A stretch of DNA of 37,285 bases from DSQQ01 sp964443075 (GTDB lineage Bacteria; Chloroflexota; Anaerolineae; 4572-78; J111), in assembly GCA_964443075.1 (NCBI GenBank), contig CAYUCB010000021.1, forward strand, positions 1 through 37,285, read 5' to 3'. The notes under the pieces are model-generated. The model was given only the letters and a program-made list of their open reading frames with translations, searched no databases and was not told the DNA's origin. Of the stretch, positions 23,612-31,159 are shown piece by piece. Within the stretch, counting starts at the first letter, position 1. Each line of letters opens with the position of its first letter. Position numbers and translations under genes: made by a program.

Positions 23612-23888
23612 GTCAAATCCTAAAGAGATTCAAACAAGGGGCGATGAAACCCAACGGCGATATTTACGAGTAGCCATCCACCCGGTAAAGATACGGGGCA
23701 TTAAATACGTTCTGGCGTATAGTCAGTTCTCCAGGAAAGTTTTCGCCTTCAGAAACCCGTTTTCTTGAAGAAAACGGGTTTCTAACCGGGGAAAATTTTC
23801 CTGGACATATAGTGCTCCGTTTTACCCGCCTTCGTTCACCTTCTAAGAAAAAAATCAAATATTGGATGCATTTTGGCCTTAAAAATTC
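23612..23888 (+). other. Non-coding gap containing a large hairpin element
   Basis: I see no gene between iolG and the promoter of the next operon. The gap holds a 76-bp palindromic element at 23730-23805, listed separately, and otherwise featureless sequence. The reverse-strand reading at 23664-23858 is a by-product of the palindrome. Confidence 0.6.
23730..23805 (+). repeat. 76-bp nested palindrome (MITE/REP-like)
   Basis: The core is a perfect 15-bp stem, 23751-23765 with 23769-23783, around a 3-nt TGA loop (AGAAACCCGTTTTCT and its complement). Outside it TCCAGGAAAGTTTTC (from 23730) pairs with GAAAATTTTCCTGGA (to 23805) with one mismatch. Such nested stems are typical of mobile palindromic elements and may also act as a terminator for the lacI-iolG unit. 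Confidence 0.75.
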
Positions 23889-23917
23889 TTGACACGCTGG
23901 CTAAATTGTGATAGACT
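23889..23917 (+). promoter_or_regulatory. Promoter of the iolM operon
   Basis: Consensus TTGACA (23889-23894), a 17-bp spacer and TAGACT (23912-23917) precede the operator by 2 bp. The arrangement is the same as at lacI, which strengthens both predictions. Confidence 0.75.
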
Positions 23918-23919
23918 AC

Positions 23920-23943
23920 GGTTATGCACACGTGTGCATAACC
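23920..23943 (+). promoter_or_regulatory. 24-bp perfect palindromic LacI-type operator upstream of iolM
   Basis: The halves at 23920-23931 and 23932-23943 are exact reverse complements. The 18-bp core TATGCACACGTGTGCATA is identical to the site at 21488-21505; only the flanks differ (GGT..ACC here, AGC..GCT there). Position just past the -10 indicates repression of the operon starting at 23999. Confidence 0.88.
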
Positions 23944-23998
23944 TAAAAAATTAACTACTCTTTTATAAAATTTTTAACAACCAATGGAGGTTTAACAA

Positions 23999-25156
23999 AT
24001 GAAAGGTTTAGTTTTAACAGCCAACTGGAGCCCCCGGAATGATTACCATGTATCAGACTGGGAAGAAGAGACCGGTAAAGCCATTACCGGCAGCAGCATT
24101 TGGCGCTACCCTAAATTGGAAGTTCAGGATCGGCCTGACCCCAAAATCAAGGCCGATGATATTTTACTGGAAGTGAAAGCTTGCGGCGTATGCGGTTCTG
24201 ACCTGCACTTTTACGAAACCGACTCCGATGGCTACATGCTTTACCCCGGCCTGACCAAATTCCCGGCCATCACCGGCCACGAACTTTCTGGTAAAGTGGT
24301 CGAAGTGGGCAAAGAAGTTAAAGACCTCAAAGTGGGTGATATGGTGACGGTTGAAGAGATGATTTGGTGCGGCCACTGCACCCCCTGCCGCAACGGCTTC
24401 CCCAACCACTGCACCAACCTCGAAGAAATCGGCTTTACCACCGACGGCGGTTTTGCCAACTACCTGGCCATTGGGGCCAAATTTGCCTGGAAAATCAACG
24501 CCATTGCCGAGCGCTTTGGCGATGAAAAGAAAGCCTACGAAGTGGCCGCCCTCACCGAGCCGACCTGCGTTTCTTACAACGCCATGTTCTCGCGGGCCGG
24601 GGGCTTTAAGCCCGGCCATTATGTGGCAATTTTTGGGGCTGGCCCTATTGGCCTGGCCGCTATCGGTCTGGCCGAAGCCGCCGGAGCCGGTAAGATTGTC
24701 GCGTTTGAAGTGATGCCCGAACGGCGCGAACTGGCTAAAAAGCTGGGTGCCGACTTCGCTTATGACCCGCGCGAAGTTAAAATCTCCGAAGCCTTGATGG
24801 AACTGAGCAAAGGCGAAGGCTTTAACTTCTTTGTTGAGGCCGCCGGCGTGCCGCATTTGGTGGTGCCAGAAATGGTTAAGAGCCTGGCCGTTAACGCCAA
24901 AATCGTGCAAATTGGCCGGGCGGCCAAAGAAGTGCCGATGTACCTGGAAACCTTCCAGGTGCGCCGCTCCCAATTCTTTGGGGCGCAGGGCCACTCCGGC
25001 GACGAAAACTTCCCCAACGTCATTCGCATGGTCGCTTCCGGGCGGCTGGACCTCAGCCCCATGATTACGGCCCACTTCCCGCTTAAAGATGCAGTGGCCG
25101 CCATTGAGCAAGGCACCAAACGTACCGACGGCAAGGTGATGGTTTTCCCGAATTGA
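23999..25156 (+). CDS. iolM: scyllo-Inosose 3-dehydrogenase, zinc MDR family (IolM-like)
   Basis: The 385-residue zinc dehydrogenase matches the layout of Thermotoga maritima IolM (TM0412), which oxidises 2-keto-myo-inositol to a diketo-inositol. Catalytic zinc elements are Cys62 (CGVCGSDLH) and GHELSG; structural zinc cysteines are 124, 127, 130 and 138. The Rossmann motif is IFGAGPIGLAAIGLAE. It has the longer N-terminal region (TANWSPRNDYHVSDWEEETGKAI) that sets this group apart from ordinary sorbitol dehydrogenases. ATG follows GGAGG. It is the first gene of a repressor-controlled operon and is followed by the matching ring-opening hydrolase, which makes the assignment strong. I rely on remembered family features, not on an alignment. 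Confidence 0.88.
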   Translation: MKGLVLTANWSPRNDYHVSDWEEETGKAITGSSIWRYPKLEVQDRPDPKIKADDILLEVKACGVCGSDLHFYETDSDGYMLYPGLTKFPAITGHELSGKVVEVGKEVKDLKVGDMVTVEEMIWCGHCTPCRNGFPNHCTNLEEIGFTTDGGFANYLAIGAKFAWKINAIAERFGDEKKAYEVAALTEPTCVSYNAMFSRAGGFKPGHYVAIFGAGPIGLAAIGLAEAAGAGKIVAFEVMPERRELAKKLGADFAYDPREVKISEALMELSKGEGFNFFVEAAGVPHLVVPEMVKSLAVNAKIVQIGRAAKEVPMYLETFQVRRSQFFGAQGHSGDENFPNVIRMVASGRLDLSPMITAHFPLKDAVAAIEQGTKRTDGKVMVFPN

Positions 25157-25195
25157 TGCCTTAACTCAACGCTGTGGAAAAATGAAATTCTTCCT

Positions 25196-25256
25196 CACCC
25201 CCGTCGCTAACGCGACTCCCCCTCTCCCATTGGGAGAGGGGGTTGGGGGGTGTAGG
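25196..25256 (+). repeat. C/G-rich dispersed hairpin repeat between iolM and iolN
   Basis: CCCCCTCTCCCA and a matching GGGAGAGGGGG flank a short TT-containing loop (about 25217-25242) inside the 124-bp gap. The surrounding sequence (CCTCACCCCCGTCGCTAACG, GGGTTGGGGGGTG) is a common intergenic repeat in many bacterial genomes. Its lack of stop codons creates a false N-terminal extension of the next gene. Confidence 0.65.
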
Positions 25257-25280
25257 GCTATTTATAGAGGAGAGAAACAA

Positions 25281-26417
25281 ATGCCAAATACAAATGGTAA
25301 AGCTGCTGTGCCCGAAGGGCTGCTGGCGACCAATCAGCCCGACTTGTTTTTTGAAGACAACGCCGTTGGCCGGATGAAAAAAGAAATCTGGGAAGCCAGC
25401 GACGAACAAATTGACGCCATTCTGGCCGAGTACGGGATGCCCTCGCCGGTAGAATGGGGTAAACCCGGCTCTTACATCCAAACCACCATCCGCCACCAGG
25501 TGATTGAAGAGCGCCGCAAAAACGACATCATCTTCATCCCCATCGGCTGCACCGAAAATCATGGCCTGCACCTGCCCACCGCCACCGACACCCTCTTTGT
25601 CAGCCAGATTATCGAAGGCGTGCGCCGCTTCACCGCCAAGCGCGGCGCGCCCTGCGCCCTTACTCTGCCGCCGCTCAACTTTGGAGCGCACCCGTTCCAT
25701 CACATGGGCATGTCTGGCACGGCCATTGTGCGCGAAGACATTGCCCGCGAGATGCTGATTGATGTGATGCTGGGCCTGTGGAACGACGGCTGGCGCAAAC
25801 AGATTATGATTAACAATCACGGCCACCTGTGGATGCTGGAATCGGCCATTCAGGAGTTGCAGAAACGCTACCAACTGCCCGGCATCTTCCGGGTGCTGGA
25901 TTGGCACCGGGCCGTGCGCGAGTTCTTCCGCGAGCAAAAATATGGCGGCGAGTACGGCACCACTTTTGTGCACGCCTGCGAAGCCGAAACCTCGCTGGGG
26001 CTGTACCTCTTCCCGGAGATGGTGGATATGAAGTACGCTGTCAACACCAAAGGCAAATCATATTTGCCCGAAGGTCACTTTGACAAGTCGGTTGACCCGT
26101 ACCGCCGGCCCAGCCGCTGGTCTGAGGGCGAAGGCCACTTTGCCATCGAGATTGCCGCCACGCCCGAAGGGGTGGTGGGCAACGCCGCCGATGGTACCGC
26201 CCAAAAAGCCAAGCGTCCCCTGGCGGCCATTCTGCGCTATCTCACCCTGTTCCACGATGACGTCCTGGAAGCCTTCCCCGCCGGCAAAGTCCCGCCGATT
26301 GAGGAAATCACGCTGCGCACCGCCGCCGAAATGGAACCCTTCCTGCGCGAGCCGCAAAGCCCCGGCTGGAAGTCGGTTTACGCCCTGCCGATGATTGGGC
26401 AGCGCTCAACGTTTTAG
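25281..26417 (+). CDS. iolN: 3-Dehydro-scyllo-inosose hydrolase, creatininase family (IolN-like)
   Basis: ATG 25281 has AGAGGAGAG just upstream and gives 378 residues; reading from 25182 would translate the intergenic repeat. The protein has the creatininase fold metal motif: Glu92, His94 and Asp103 in GCTENHGLHLPTATDT, with the same E-x-H-x8-D spacing as creatininase, a further histidine in INNHGH (His180) and the ACEAETS motif. T. maritima IolN (TM0413) of this family hydrolyses the C-C bond of diketo-inositol to 5-keto-L-gluconate. Location directly after the IolM-like gene is the same order as in Thermotoga. The long N- and C-terminal arms (about 50 residues before the core) also separate it from amide hydrolases of the family. 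Confidence 0.87.
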   Translation: MPNTNGKAAVPEGLLATNQPDLFFEDNAVGRMKKEIWEASDEQIDAILAEYGMPSPVEWGKPGSYIQTTIRHQVIEERRKNDIIFIPIGCTENHGLHLPTATDTLFVSQIIEGVRRFTAKRGAPCALTLPPLNFGAHPFHHMGMSGTAIVREDIAREMLIDVMLGLWNDGWRKQIMINNHGHLWMLESAIQELQKRYQLPGIFRVLDWHRAVREFFREQKYGGEYGTTFVHACEAETSLGLYLFPEMVDMKYAVNTKGKSYLPEGHFDKSVDPYRRPSRWSEGEGHFAIEIAATPEGVVGNAADGTAQKAKRPLAAILRYLTLFHDDVLEAFPAGKVPPIEEITLRTAAEMEPFLREPQSPGWKSVYALPMIGQRSTF

Positions 26418-26455
26418 GATTGTAGATTAAATAACTTGCTCACTCTCATTTCCCC

Positions 26456-26490
26456 ACCCTCGTTCCCACACAGAGTGTGGGAACGAGGGT
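26456..26490 (+). terminator. Strong 16-bp hairpin after iolN
   Basis: CCCTCGTTCCCACAC (26457-26471) pairs perfectly with 26475-26489 over a 3-nt AGA loop, plus an outer A-T pair, followed by TTT. The GTTCCCACACAGAGTGTGGGAAC type of palindrome is a common bacterial interspersed repeat. It can act as terminator in either direction. Confidence 0.6.
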
Positions 26491-26533
26491 TTAGGGTAAG
26501 TTATTTAGCTCTCATTTCTTTTTTAATGGGGTC

Positions 26534-26564
26534 AAAACCGGGGAGCTTGGCTCTCCGGTTTTTT
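26534..26564 (+). terminator. Intrinsic terminator/attenuator before the second Hyi-like gene
   Basis: AAAACCGGGGAG (26534-26545) pairs with CTCTCCGGTTTT (26551-26562, one G-U) over a CTTGG loop and runs into TTTTTT. It is a textbook terminator ending 25 bp before the ATG at 26590, so genes from 26590 on are either attenuated read-through products or have their own start signal, which I do not see. Confidence 0.75.
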
Positions 26565-26589
26565 CTGATTTTTACCGGGGAGGAACTTT

Positions 26590-27378
26590 ATGCAAGCGGT
26601 CATTTGTTTGGATCCCTTATATCCAAATCTGGTCTCGGAGCAAAAAATAGCTCATATTGCCCAGGCCGGCTTTGGCTATGTTGAATTTTGGAGCTGGCGC
26701 GATAAAAATATCCCGGCCATTTTAGAGGCATGTCAGCAGCACCAGGTCAAAATTGTTAATTTTAGCGGCCATCGGGTTGGCAGCCTGGTCGCCGCCGAAA
26801 CTCATCAGCTTCTGCTTAACGATTTCGCCGACGCCCTCCAAACCGCCCAACAGGCGCACTGTTCCACCTTGATGCTGCTAACCAACGCTTTAAATGCCGA
26901 TGGCAGCGTGGTTGATTCTTTTGACTCGTTGCCGACCAGCAAAAAATATGAAAATACGGTCATTGGCTTGCAAAAGATATTGGCCGCCGCTCCTCAAAAC
27001 ATCCATTTGGTGTTAGAACCCCTCAATACAAAAATTGACCACCCCGGCTACTACTTAACCGACATGTCCACCGCCTCATCTTTGATTCAAACGGTGGGCG
27101 ACCCGCGCTTAAAAGTACTGTGCGATTTATATCACTTTGGCGTGATGGGCGACAACCTGGAGGAGGTGATTACCCAATATTTGCCGGATATCGGCCATTT
27201 TCATATTGCCGATTTTCCGGGCCGCCATGAACCGGGCACCGGGTCGGTTAATTGGGTTGCTTTATTGCGGTTGATTAAACAGGGTGGTTATACCGGCTAT
27301 GTCGGTTTTGAATATTTTCCACAGCAAGATTCAACAGAATCATTGCAGGCAATTCAAAAGGTTTGGAACGCCATTTAA
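26590..27378 (+). CDS. Hydroxypyruvate-isomerase-like TIM-barrel sugar isomerase (copy 2)
   Basis: The 262-residue product is a paralogue of the gene at 11029. They share LEPLNTKIDHPGYYLTDM, LCDLYHFGVMGDNLEEVI, IGHFHIADFPGRHEPGTGS and the terminal GFEYFP, giving the same set of metal-binding Glu, Asp, His and Glu residues. GGGGAGGAAC lies before ATG. It sits in the iol operon between the IolN-like and IolO genes. IolO itself is a separate gene (29466), so this enzyme may handle another keto-sugar isomer such as the product of a different inositol stereoisomer. True hydroxypyruvate isomerase activity is possible but nothing else for glyoxylate metabolism is near. Confidence 0.87.
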   Translation: MQAVICLDPLYPNLVSEQKIAHIAQAGFGYVEFWSWRDKNIPAILEACQQHQVKIVNFSGHRVGSLVAAETHQLLLNDFADALQTAQQAHCSTLMLLTNALNADGSVVDSFDSLPTSKKYENTVIGLQKILAAAPQNIHLVLEPLNTKIDHPGYYLTDMSTASSLIQTVGDPRLKVLCDLYHFGVMGDNLEEVITQYLPDIGHFHIADFPGRHEPGTGSVNWVALLRLIKQGGYTGYVGFEYFPQQDSTESLQAIQKVWNAI

Positions 27379-27388
27379 GGAGGATAAA

Positions 27389-28360
27389 ATGAAAAAGTTT
27401 GGTTTGGTCGCTTCTGGTGGTGGTTATAGAAGTTTTTATACGGCTGGGGTCCTGGTTTGGCTAAAACAACATCAGATTCCGGTGGTGCATGTCACCTCTA
27501 CCAGTTCTGGCAATAATATCATTCTGGATTATTTGTTGTGGGATTGGGAGAAGGAAGAGTTGCCGCCCGTTTTGAATAAAACGTTTCGGTTGAATGTTAA
27601 AGACATTTTTGAGGTATTTTCTAACTTTTTGGGGTTACAGCCGCCCTGGCTGCCCAACGGGTCGTACCTTTTTACGGTTGATAAAAACCGGATGCGTCAA
27701 TCATTGGGGTTGGATAAACCGGAGCGCCGGCAATTGCTGGCCCAGCACTTAAAAACAATCAAGTGGGATATCAGCACCACCAATGTCACCCGGCGCAAAA
27801 GCGAACTTTTCAGGATTAATGACATTTTAACGGCGATAGACAAAACCTCATTAGAGCGGTTTATGGATGTTTTTACCGCCGGTATCACCACCCTGCCCTA
27901 CTTTAGAGCCGTAAAAATGGATGACCAGTATTATCTGGAAGGCGGTTACACCGATAACACTCCCTTAAGAACTCTGTTTGAAAACCCGGAGGTGGAGGAA
28001 ATTATCGCCATTGACTTTACCGATTATGATTTTCACGCTGAACTGGACAAGGTTTACCACCAGCATCCCCTGGCCCTGGCCCTGAACAGCATCGAGATGA
28101 ACCTGCTGGTCACTGACCTTCAGTGGAACTTGCCCAACGCGGCCATTCTCTCTCAGGCTGTGTTTATCAACCAAATGCTGCAAAGCCTCAATCAACCCTC
28201 GCTCGAAGTAGGGGGTAAAACTTACACCTACAAGCCGCTGCACATCCTCAAACCCAAAAACCTGGAAAGCATGACCATTTCGCTGGAGGATATAACCGCC
28301 CAAAAGAAATACTTTAAACTTGGCGAAGAAGAGATCGAAGCGGCTTTTAACCCTAAATAA
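27389..28360 (+). CDS. Patatin-like protein with degenerate catalytic motifs
   Basis: AAGGAGG (27377-27383) overlaps the stop of the previous gene and sets the start at ATG 27389, giving 323 residues. The N-terminus has the patatin oxyanion loop GLVASGGGYRSFYTAGVLVWL. The nucleophile elbow reads TSTSSGN where patatins have GxSxG, so the first glycine is serine. The catalytic Asp motif (DGG/DGA) reads LEGGYTDNTPL with Glu in place of Asp. The sequence could still be a lipid acyl hydrolase with altered residues or a binding protein. Tight coupling to the isomerase gene suggests coexpression, but a role in inositol use is not evident; hydrolysis of an inositol lipid is a speculative option. Confidence 0.72.
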   Translation: MKKFGLVASGGGYRSFYTAGVLVWLKQHQIPVVHVTSTSSGNNIILDYLLWDWEKEELPPVLNKTFRLNVKDIFEVFSNFLGLQPPWLPNGSYLFTVDKNRMRQSLGLDKPERRQLLAQHLKTIKWDISTTNVTRRKSELFRINDILTAIDKTSLERFMDVFTAGITTLPYFRAVKMDDQYYLEGGYTDNTPLRTLFENPEVEEIIAIDFTDYDFHAELDKVYHQHPLALALNSIEMNLLVTDLQWNLPNAAILSQAVFINQMLQSLNQPSLEVGGKTYTYKPLHILKPKNLESMTISLEDITAQKKYFKLGEEEIEAAFNPK

Positions 28361-28396
28361 CTTTAGAGCAATCCGGAGAAATAATTTCCCCAAACT

Positions 28397-28497
28397 CGTA
28401 AAACGTGAAGCGTAAACACCCAAAAAACGGGTGCAGGCCGTAATGAATTTACGTTATGAAACCATTACGTTTCACGTTTTACGTTTTACGTTTTAGA
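28397..28497 (+). terminator. CGTAAAACGT-family hairpin, possible bidirectional terminator
   Basis: The 19-bp arm at 28397-28415 matches the reverse complement of 28465-28483 with one mismatch. Inside lies a smaller stem, CACCC/GGGTG (28417-28433). T-rich CGTTTTACGTTTTAG follows. It belongs to the same family as 17691-17753 and separates the patatin-like gene from the next dehydrogenase. Confidence 0.65.
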
Positions 28498-28552
28498 AAT
28501 ATCAGAATTCGGGATGATTTTAATTTGAAACCCCCTTGTAAGGAGATAGTTT

Positions 28553-29461
28553 ATGGATTTCTCAACTATCCGCCGGGTGCTGATTGTGGGCGCTGGCACG
28601 ATGGGCCAGCAGATTGGCTTGCAATGCGCCATGCACGGCTGCGACGTAACACTTTATGATGTGTCGCCCGAAGCGCTAGAAACCGCCCAGGCTCAAATCA
28701 AAACCTTTACCGTCCATCTCACTGCTCAGGGCCGTTTGACCCCCTCCACCGCCGAAGCCGCCCTGGCTCGCTTCAATTTTACCACTAATCCCCAGGAGGC
28801 CGCCGTCGAGGCCGATTTGCTCAGCGAATCGGTACCGGAGAATCCGGTCTTAAAGGGTCAAATTCTGGCTCAGTTTAATCAACTTTGCCCGCCGCAGACC
28901 ATCTTTACCACCAATACCTCCACTCTGGTGCCTTCAATGTTTGCCGAAGCTACCGGCCGGCCGGCCCAGTTTGCCGCCTTCCATTTTCACCAATTTGTGT
29001 GGGAATCGAATGTGGTAGATGTTATGCCCCATCCCGGCACGTCGCCCGAAACCGTTGAGGTGCTGCAAGGCTTTGCCCGGCGTATTGGGCAAATTCCCAT
29101 TGTGCTGAAAAAAGAGAGCTACAGCTACGTCTTTAACGCCATGTTGGGGGCGCTCAATACCGCCGCGCTCGATTTGGCCGCCCGCGAAATCGCCTCGGTG
29201 GAAGATATTGATCGGGCCTGGATGGGGGTGATGAAAATGCCCATTGGCCCCTTTGGTATTCTGGATGTGGTGGGCCTGGAAACAGCCTGGCATATTACCG
29301 AATATTGGGCTAAAACTCTGGGCGACCCCAAACTGCAAGCCAATGCCGATTTTCTTAAAAGCTATCTTGACCAGGGCCGGCAGGGCCTTAAGAACGGGCA
29401 AGGGTTCTACAGCTACCCCAACCCGGCTTATCAACAGCCCGGCTTTTTAACGGGAGAATGA
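28553..29461 (+). CDS. 3-Hydroxyacyl-CoA-dehydrogenase-family NAD dehydrogenase
   Basis: The 302-residue product has the 3HCDH N-terminal Rossmann domain (VLIVGAGTMGQQIGLQ, GAGTMG at 13-18; DLLSESVPENPVLKGQIL; TTNTSTLVPS) and the C-terminal helical domain (FNAMLGALNTAALDLA, PIGPFGILDVVGLETAW, QGLKNGQGFYSYPNP). The active-site region reads FHFHQFVWESNVVDVMPHPGT, unlike the HFFNP of fatty-acid enzymes, so a CoA substrate is doubtful. The family also contains L-gulonate 3-dehydrogenase, which fits a sugar-acid pathway better. AAGGAG precedes ATG. It ends 4 bp before iolO, so the two are translationally linked. A role in reducing or oxidising a keto-acid from inositol is inference. Confidence 0.85.
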   Translation: MDFSTIRRVLIVGAGTMGQQIGLQCAMHGCDVTLYDVSPEALETAQAQIKTFTVHLTAQGRLTPSTAEAALARFNFTTNPQEAAVEADLLSESVPENPVLKGQILAQFNQLCPPQTIFTTNTSTLVPSMFAEATGRPAQFAAFHFHQFVWESNVVDVMPHPGTSPETVEVLQGFARRIGQIPIVLKKESYSYVFNAMLGALNTAALDLAAREIASVEDIDRAWMGVMKMPIGPFGILDVVGLETAWHITEYWAKTLGDPKLQANADFLKSYLDQGRQGLKNGQGFYSYPNPAYQQPGFLTGE

Positions 29462-29465
29462 GCGA

Positions 29466-30293
29466 ATGAAACTCTCGATTGTGCTGTCCACCCATGCCGC
29501 ACAATTTCAGGCGGTGGCGTTTAAAGGTGATTTTGAGGCCAATATTGCCAAAATCGCCGGCTATGGCTATGATGGGGTGGAATTAGCCATCCGCGACCCG
29601 CAACTGGTCAACCCGGCGGAGTTAGAAGCAGTGATTCATCGGCACGGGTTGGTGGTGCCGGCCATTGGCACAGGCCAGGCCTGGGGCGAGGAGCGCCTTT
29701 CTTTTACCAGCGCCGACCCTGCCGTGCGCCGGGCGGCCATTGAGCGCATCAAAAGCCACATCCCGTTGGCGGTCCGCTTTGGGGCGGTGATTATTTTGGG
29801 GCTGATTCGCGGCATCACCCCGGCGGGTCAAAGCCATGAGCAATCTATGGCCTATCTGGTGGACGCCCTGCAAGAATGTTCCGCTGCCGCCGCGCCTTAT
29901 GGCGTGCGCTACGCTCTGGAACCGCTCAACCGCTATGAAACCGACCTCATCCACACCGTAGCCGCTGGCTTGGCGTTGATTGACCGGGTAGGGGCGGCCA
30001 ACTTTGGTCTACTGCTCGATACCTTTCACATGAATATCGAAGAACCTTCAATCGAAGCGAGTATCCGCACCTGCGGGCCGCGCATTTTCCACTTTCACGT
30101 GGCCGACTCCAATCGCTGGCCGCCCGGCGCGGGTCATCTGGATTTTCAGCCCATCCTGGCTGCTTTGTTTGAAACGGGCTATACCGGCTTTGTCTCCGGT
30201 GAGTTTATGCCCAAACCCGACGCCGACACCAGCGCCCGGCAGGCAATTAGCTATTTACGGCAATTACAGATAAACGAACAGTTGGGCGGTTAA
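29466..30293 (+). CDS. iolO: 5-Keto-L-gluconate epimerase (IolO-like TIM barrel)
   Basis: The 275-residue product matches the remembered pattern of T. maritima IolO (TM0416) along its length: MKLSIVLST...FKGD at the start, AIRDPQLV, AIGTGQAW, IILGLIRG, LEPLNRYETD, DTFHMNIEE, HFHVADSNRWPPGAGHLDF and SGEF near the end. Metal ligands of the tagatose-epimerase fold are Glu152, Asp185, His211 and Glu246. IolO converts 5-keto-L-gluconate, the ring-opening product of IolN, to D-tagaturonate. It lies 4 bp after the 3HCDH gene. It completes the inositol-specific part of the route, and the next steps (UxaE, mannonate oxidoreductase) are encoded a short distance downstream. Confidence 0.9.
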   Translation: MKLSIVLSTHAAQFQAVAFKGDFEANIAKIAGYGYDGVELAIRDPQLVNPAELEAVIHRHGLVVPAIGTGQAWGEERLSFTSADPAVRRAAIERIKSHIPLAVRFGAVIILGLIRGITPAGQSHEQSMAYLVDALQECSAAAAPYGVRYALEPLNRYETDLIHTVAAGLALIDRVGAANFGLLLDTFHMNIEEPSIEASIRTCGPRIFHFHVADSNRWPPGAGHLDFQPILAALFETGYTGFVSGEFMPKPDADTSARQAISYLRQLQINEQLGG

Positions 30294-30310
30294 ATACTAT
30301 AGTTGTAATC
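30293..30310 (+). repeat. Direct repeat copy flanking the lipoprotein gene (left)
   Basis: AAATACTATAGTTGTAAT begins at the last base of the iolO stop codon and recurs with one change at 31242-31259. Similarity continues weakly for about 15 bp on the right. Together the copies bracket the AT-rich gene at 30332. Confidence 0.65.
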
Positions 30311-30331
30311 AGATTCTGTATTGAGAGATAT

Positions 30332-31159
30332 ATGAGGTATACCATGCTCTCGCTAATCAGATTCGCACAAATCTTTATTTATATTTCATGGATAACTGCT
30401 TGTAGTAGTTTCATCGCTTCACCCCCTGCAAATCCTACTCAAACAAGTTTACCGGTTGCAACCTCAACTTTGACACCAATACTTTTTATAAACCATCCCA
30501 AACCGGGGTTATCTATCGTATTTGACGACTTTAAGGATGTAGGTTGCCCACTAGAGCAATATGGAGAGGGCCTTTGCAATAGCAATAGCCCCTTGTTCGC
30601 TTTAGGATGTCCTCTAATTCGGAAGCCGTCAAACCTCTTAGGAGGACTGAACCCCGCTTATCCAATTGCAACCTGCATAGTTCATCCTTATTATTTGAAT
30701 CCCGATAGACCCGGTGAGATATATAATAAAATGATGGCGGAAGGCGAATATTTTTATACTGAGGGGTATTTTCCAGTTGACTTCATTCGCTATGTTATTG
30801 TTCGCGATAACCAGTTTCAGCTCATTAAAACCGAAGCTGAACTTCGTGAAATCTATGCACCGATAGAAACATCTGAAGAAGCCTTAAGTTACGTGCTGAC
30901 CGCAAAAGATTTGTCTGCCTACTATGATCTTAAACGAAATCCCGACTATGAATACCAATCTGAGGTTATCGAAGACACATATGTAAAACCTGTGGAGAAT
31001 GGATATCATCTTCATATGTTCCAGCGTGAAGTGGTTGGATGTGGACCGCATTGGACATGGGGGATAGAAGTGCATATTACTTCTGAGGGTATCATTCGAG
31101 AAATTAGTCGAGAGAAAGTTTTCAAAGACCCAGCAGAAGATAATATTTGCTATGATTAG
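30332..31159 (+). CDS. Predicted lipoprotein, AT-rich, function unknown
   Basis: The 275-residue product has a membrane segment (about 5-23) ending in a lipobox ITAC with Cys24, then a Thr/Pro/Ser-rich linker (SPPANPTQTSLPVATSTLTP) typical of surface-anchored proteins. An alternative ATG at 30344, with TGAGG before it, would give the same mature protein. The body has four or more cysteines (VGCPLEQYGEGLC, LGCPLIRK, ATCIVH, VVGCGPHW) that may form disulfides. I do not recognise the family. Base composition and codon use are clearly more AT-rich than neighbours, and the gene sits between direct repeats, both signs of later acquisition. It interrupts the pathway genes without obvious connection. 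Confidence 0.72.
   Translation: MRYTMLSLIRFAQIFIYISWITACSSFIASPPANPTQTSLPVATSTLTPILFINHPKPGLSIVFDDFKDVGCPLEQYGEGLCNSNSPLFALGCPLIRKPSNLLGGLNPAYPIATCIVHPYYLNPDRPGEIYNKMMAEGEYFYTEGYFPVDFIRYVIVRDNQFQLIKTEAELREIYAPIETSEEALSYVLTAKDLSAYYDLKRNPDYEYQSEVIEDTYVKPVENGYHLHMFQREVVGCGPHWTWGIEVHITSEGIIREISREKVFKDPAEDNICYD

Noticed and set aside
24164..25111. 315-codon open frame on the minus strand
   Set aside because: It lies entirely inside the iolM gene, has His/Phe/Gly-rich composition typical of an antisense reading of a GC-rich gene, and has no family motif.
25182..25280. N-terminal extension of the IolN-like protein
   Set aside because: These codons translate the intergenic C/G-rich repeat (PPLPLGEGVGG); a proper ribosome site stands before ATG 25281.
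25161..25973. 270-codon open frame on the minus strand
   Set aside because: It is the complement of iolN and the upstream repeat; its product has no recognisable features.
26436..26684. 82-codon ORF overlapping the start of the second Hyi-like gene
   Set aside because: It covers two hairpins and the 5' end of a well supported gene in another frame.
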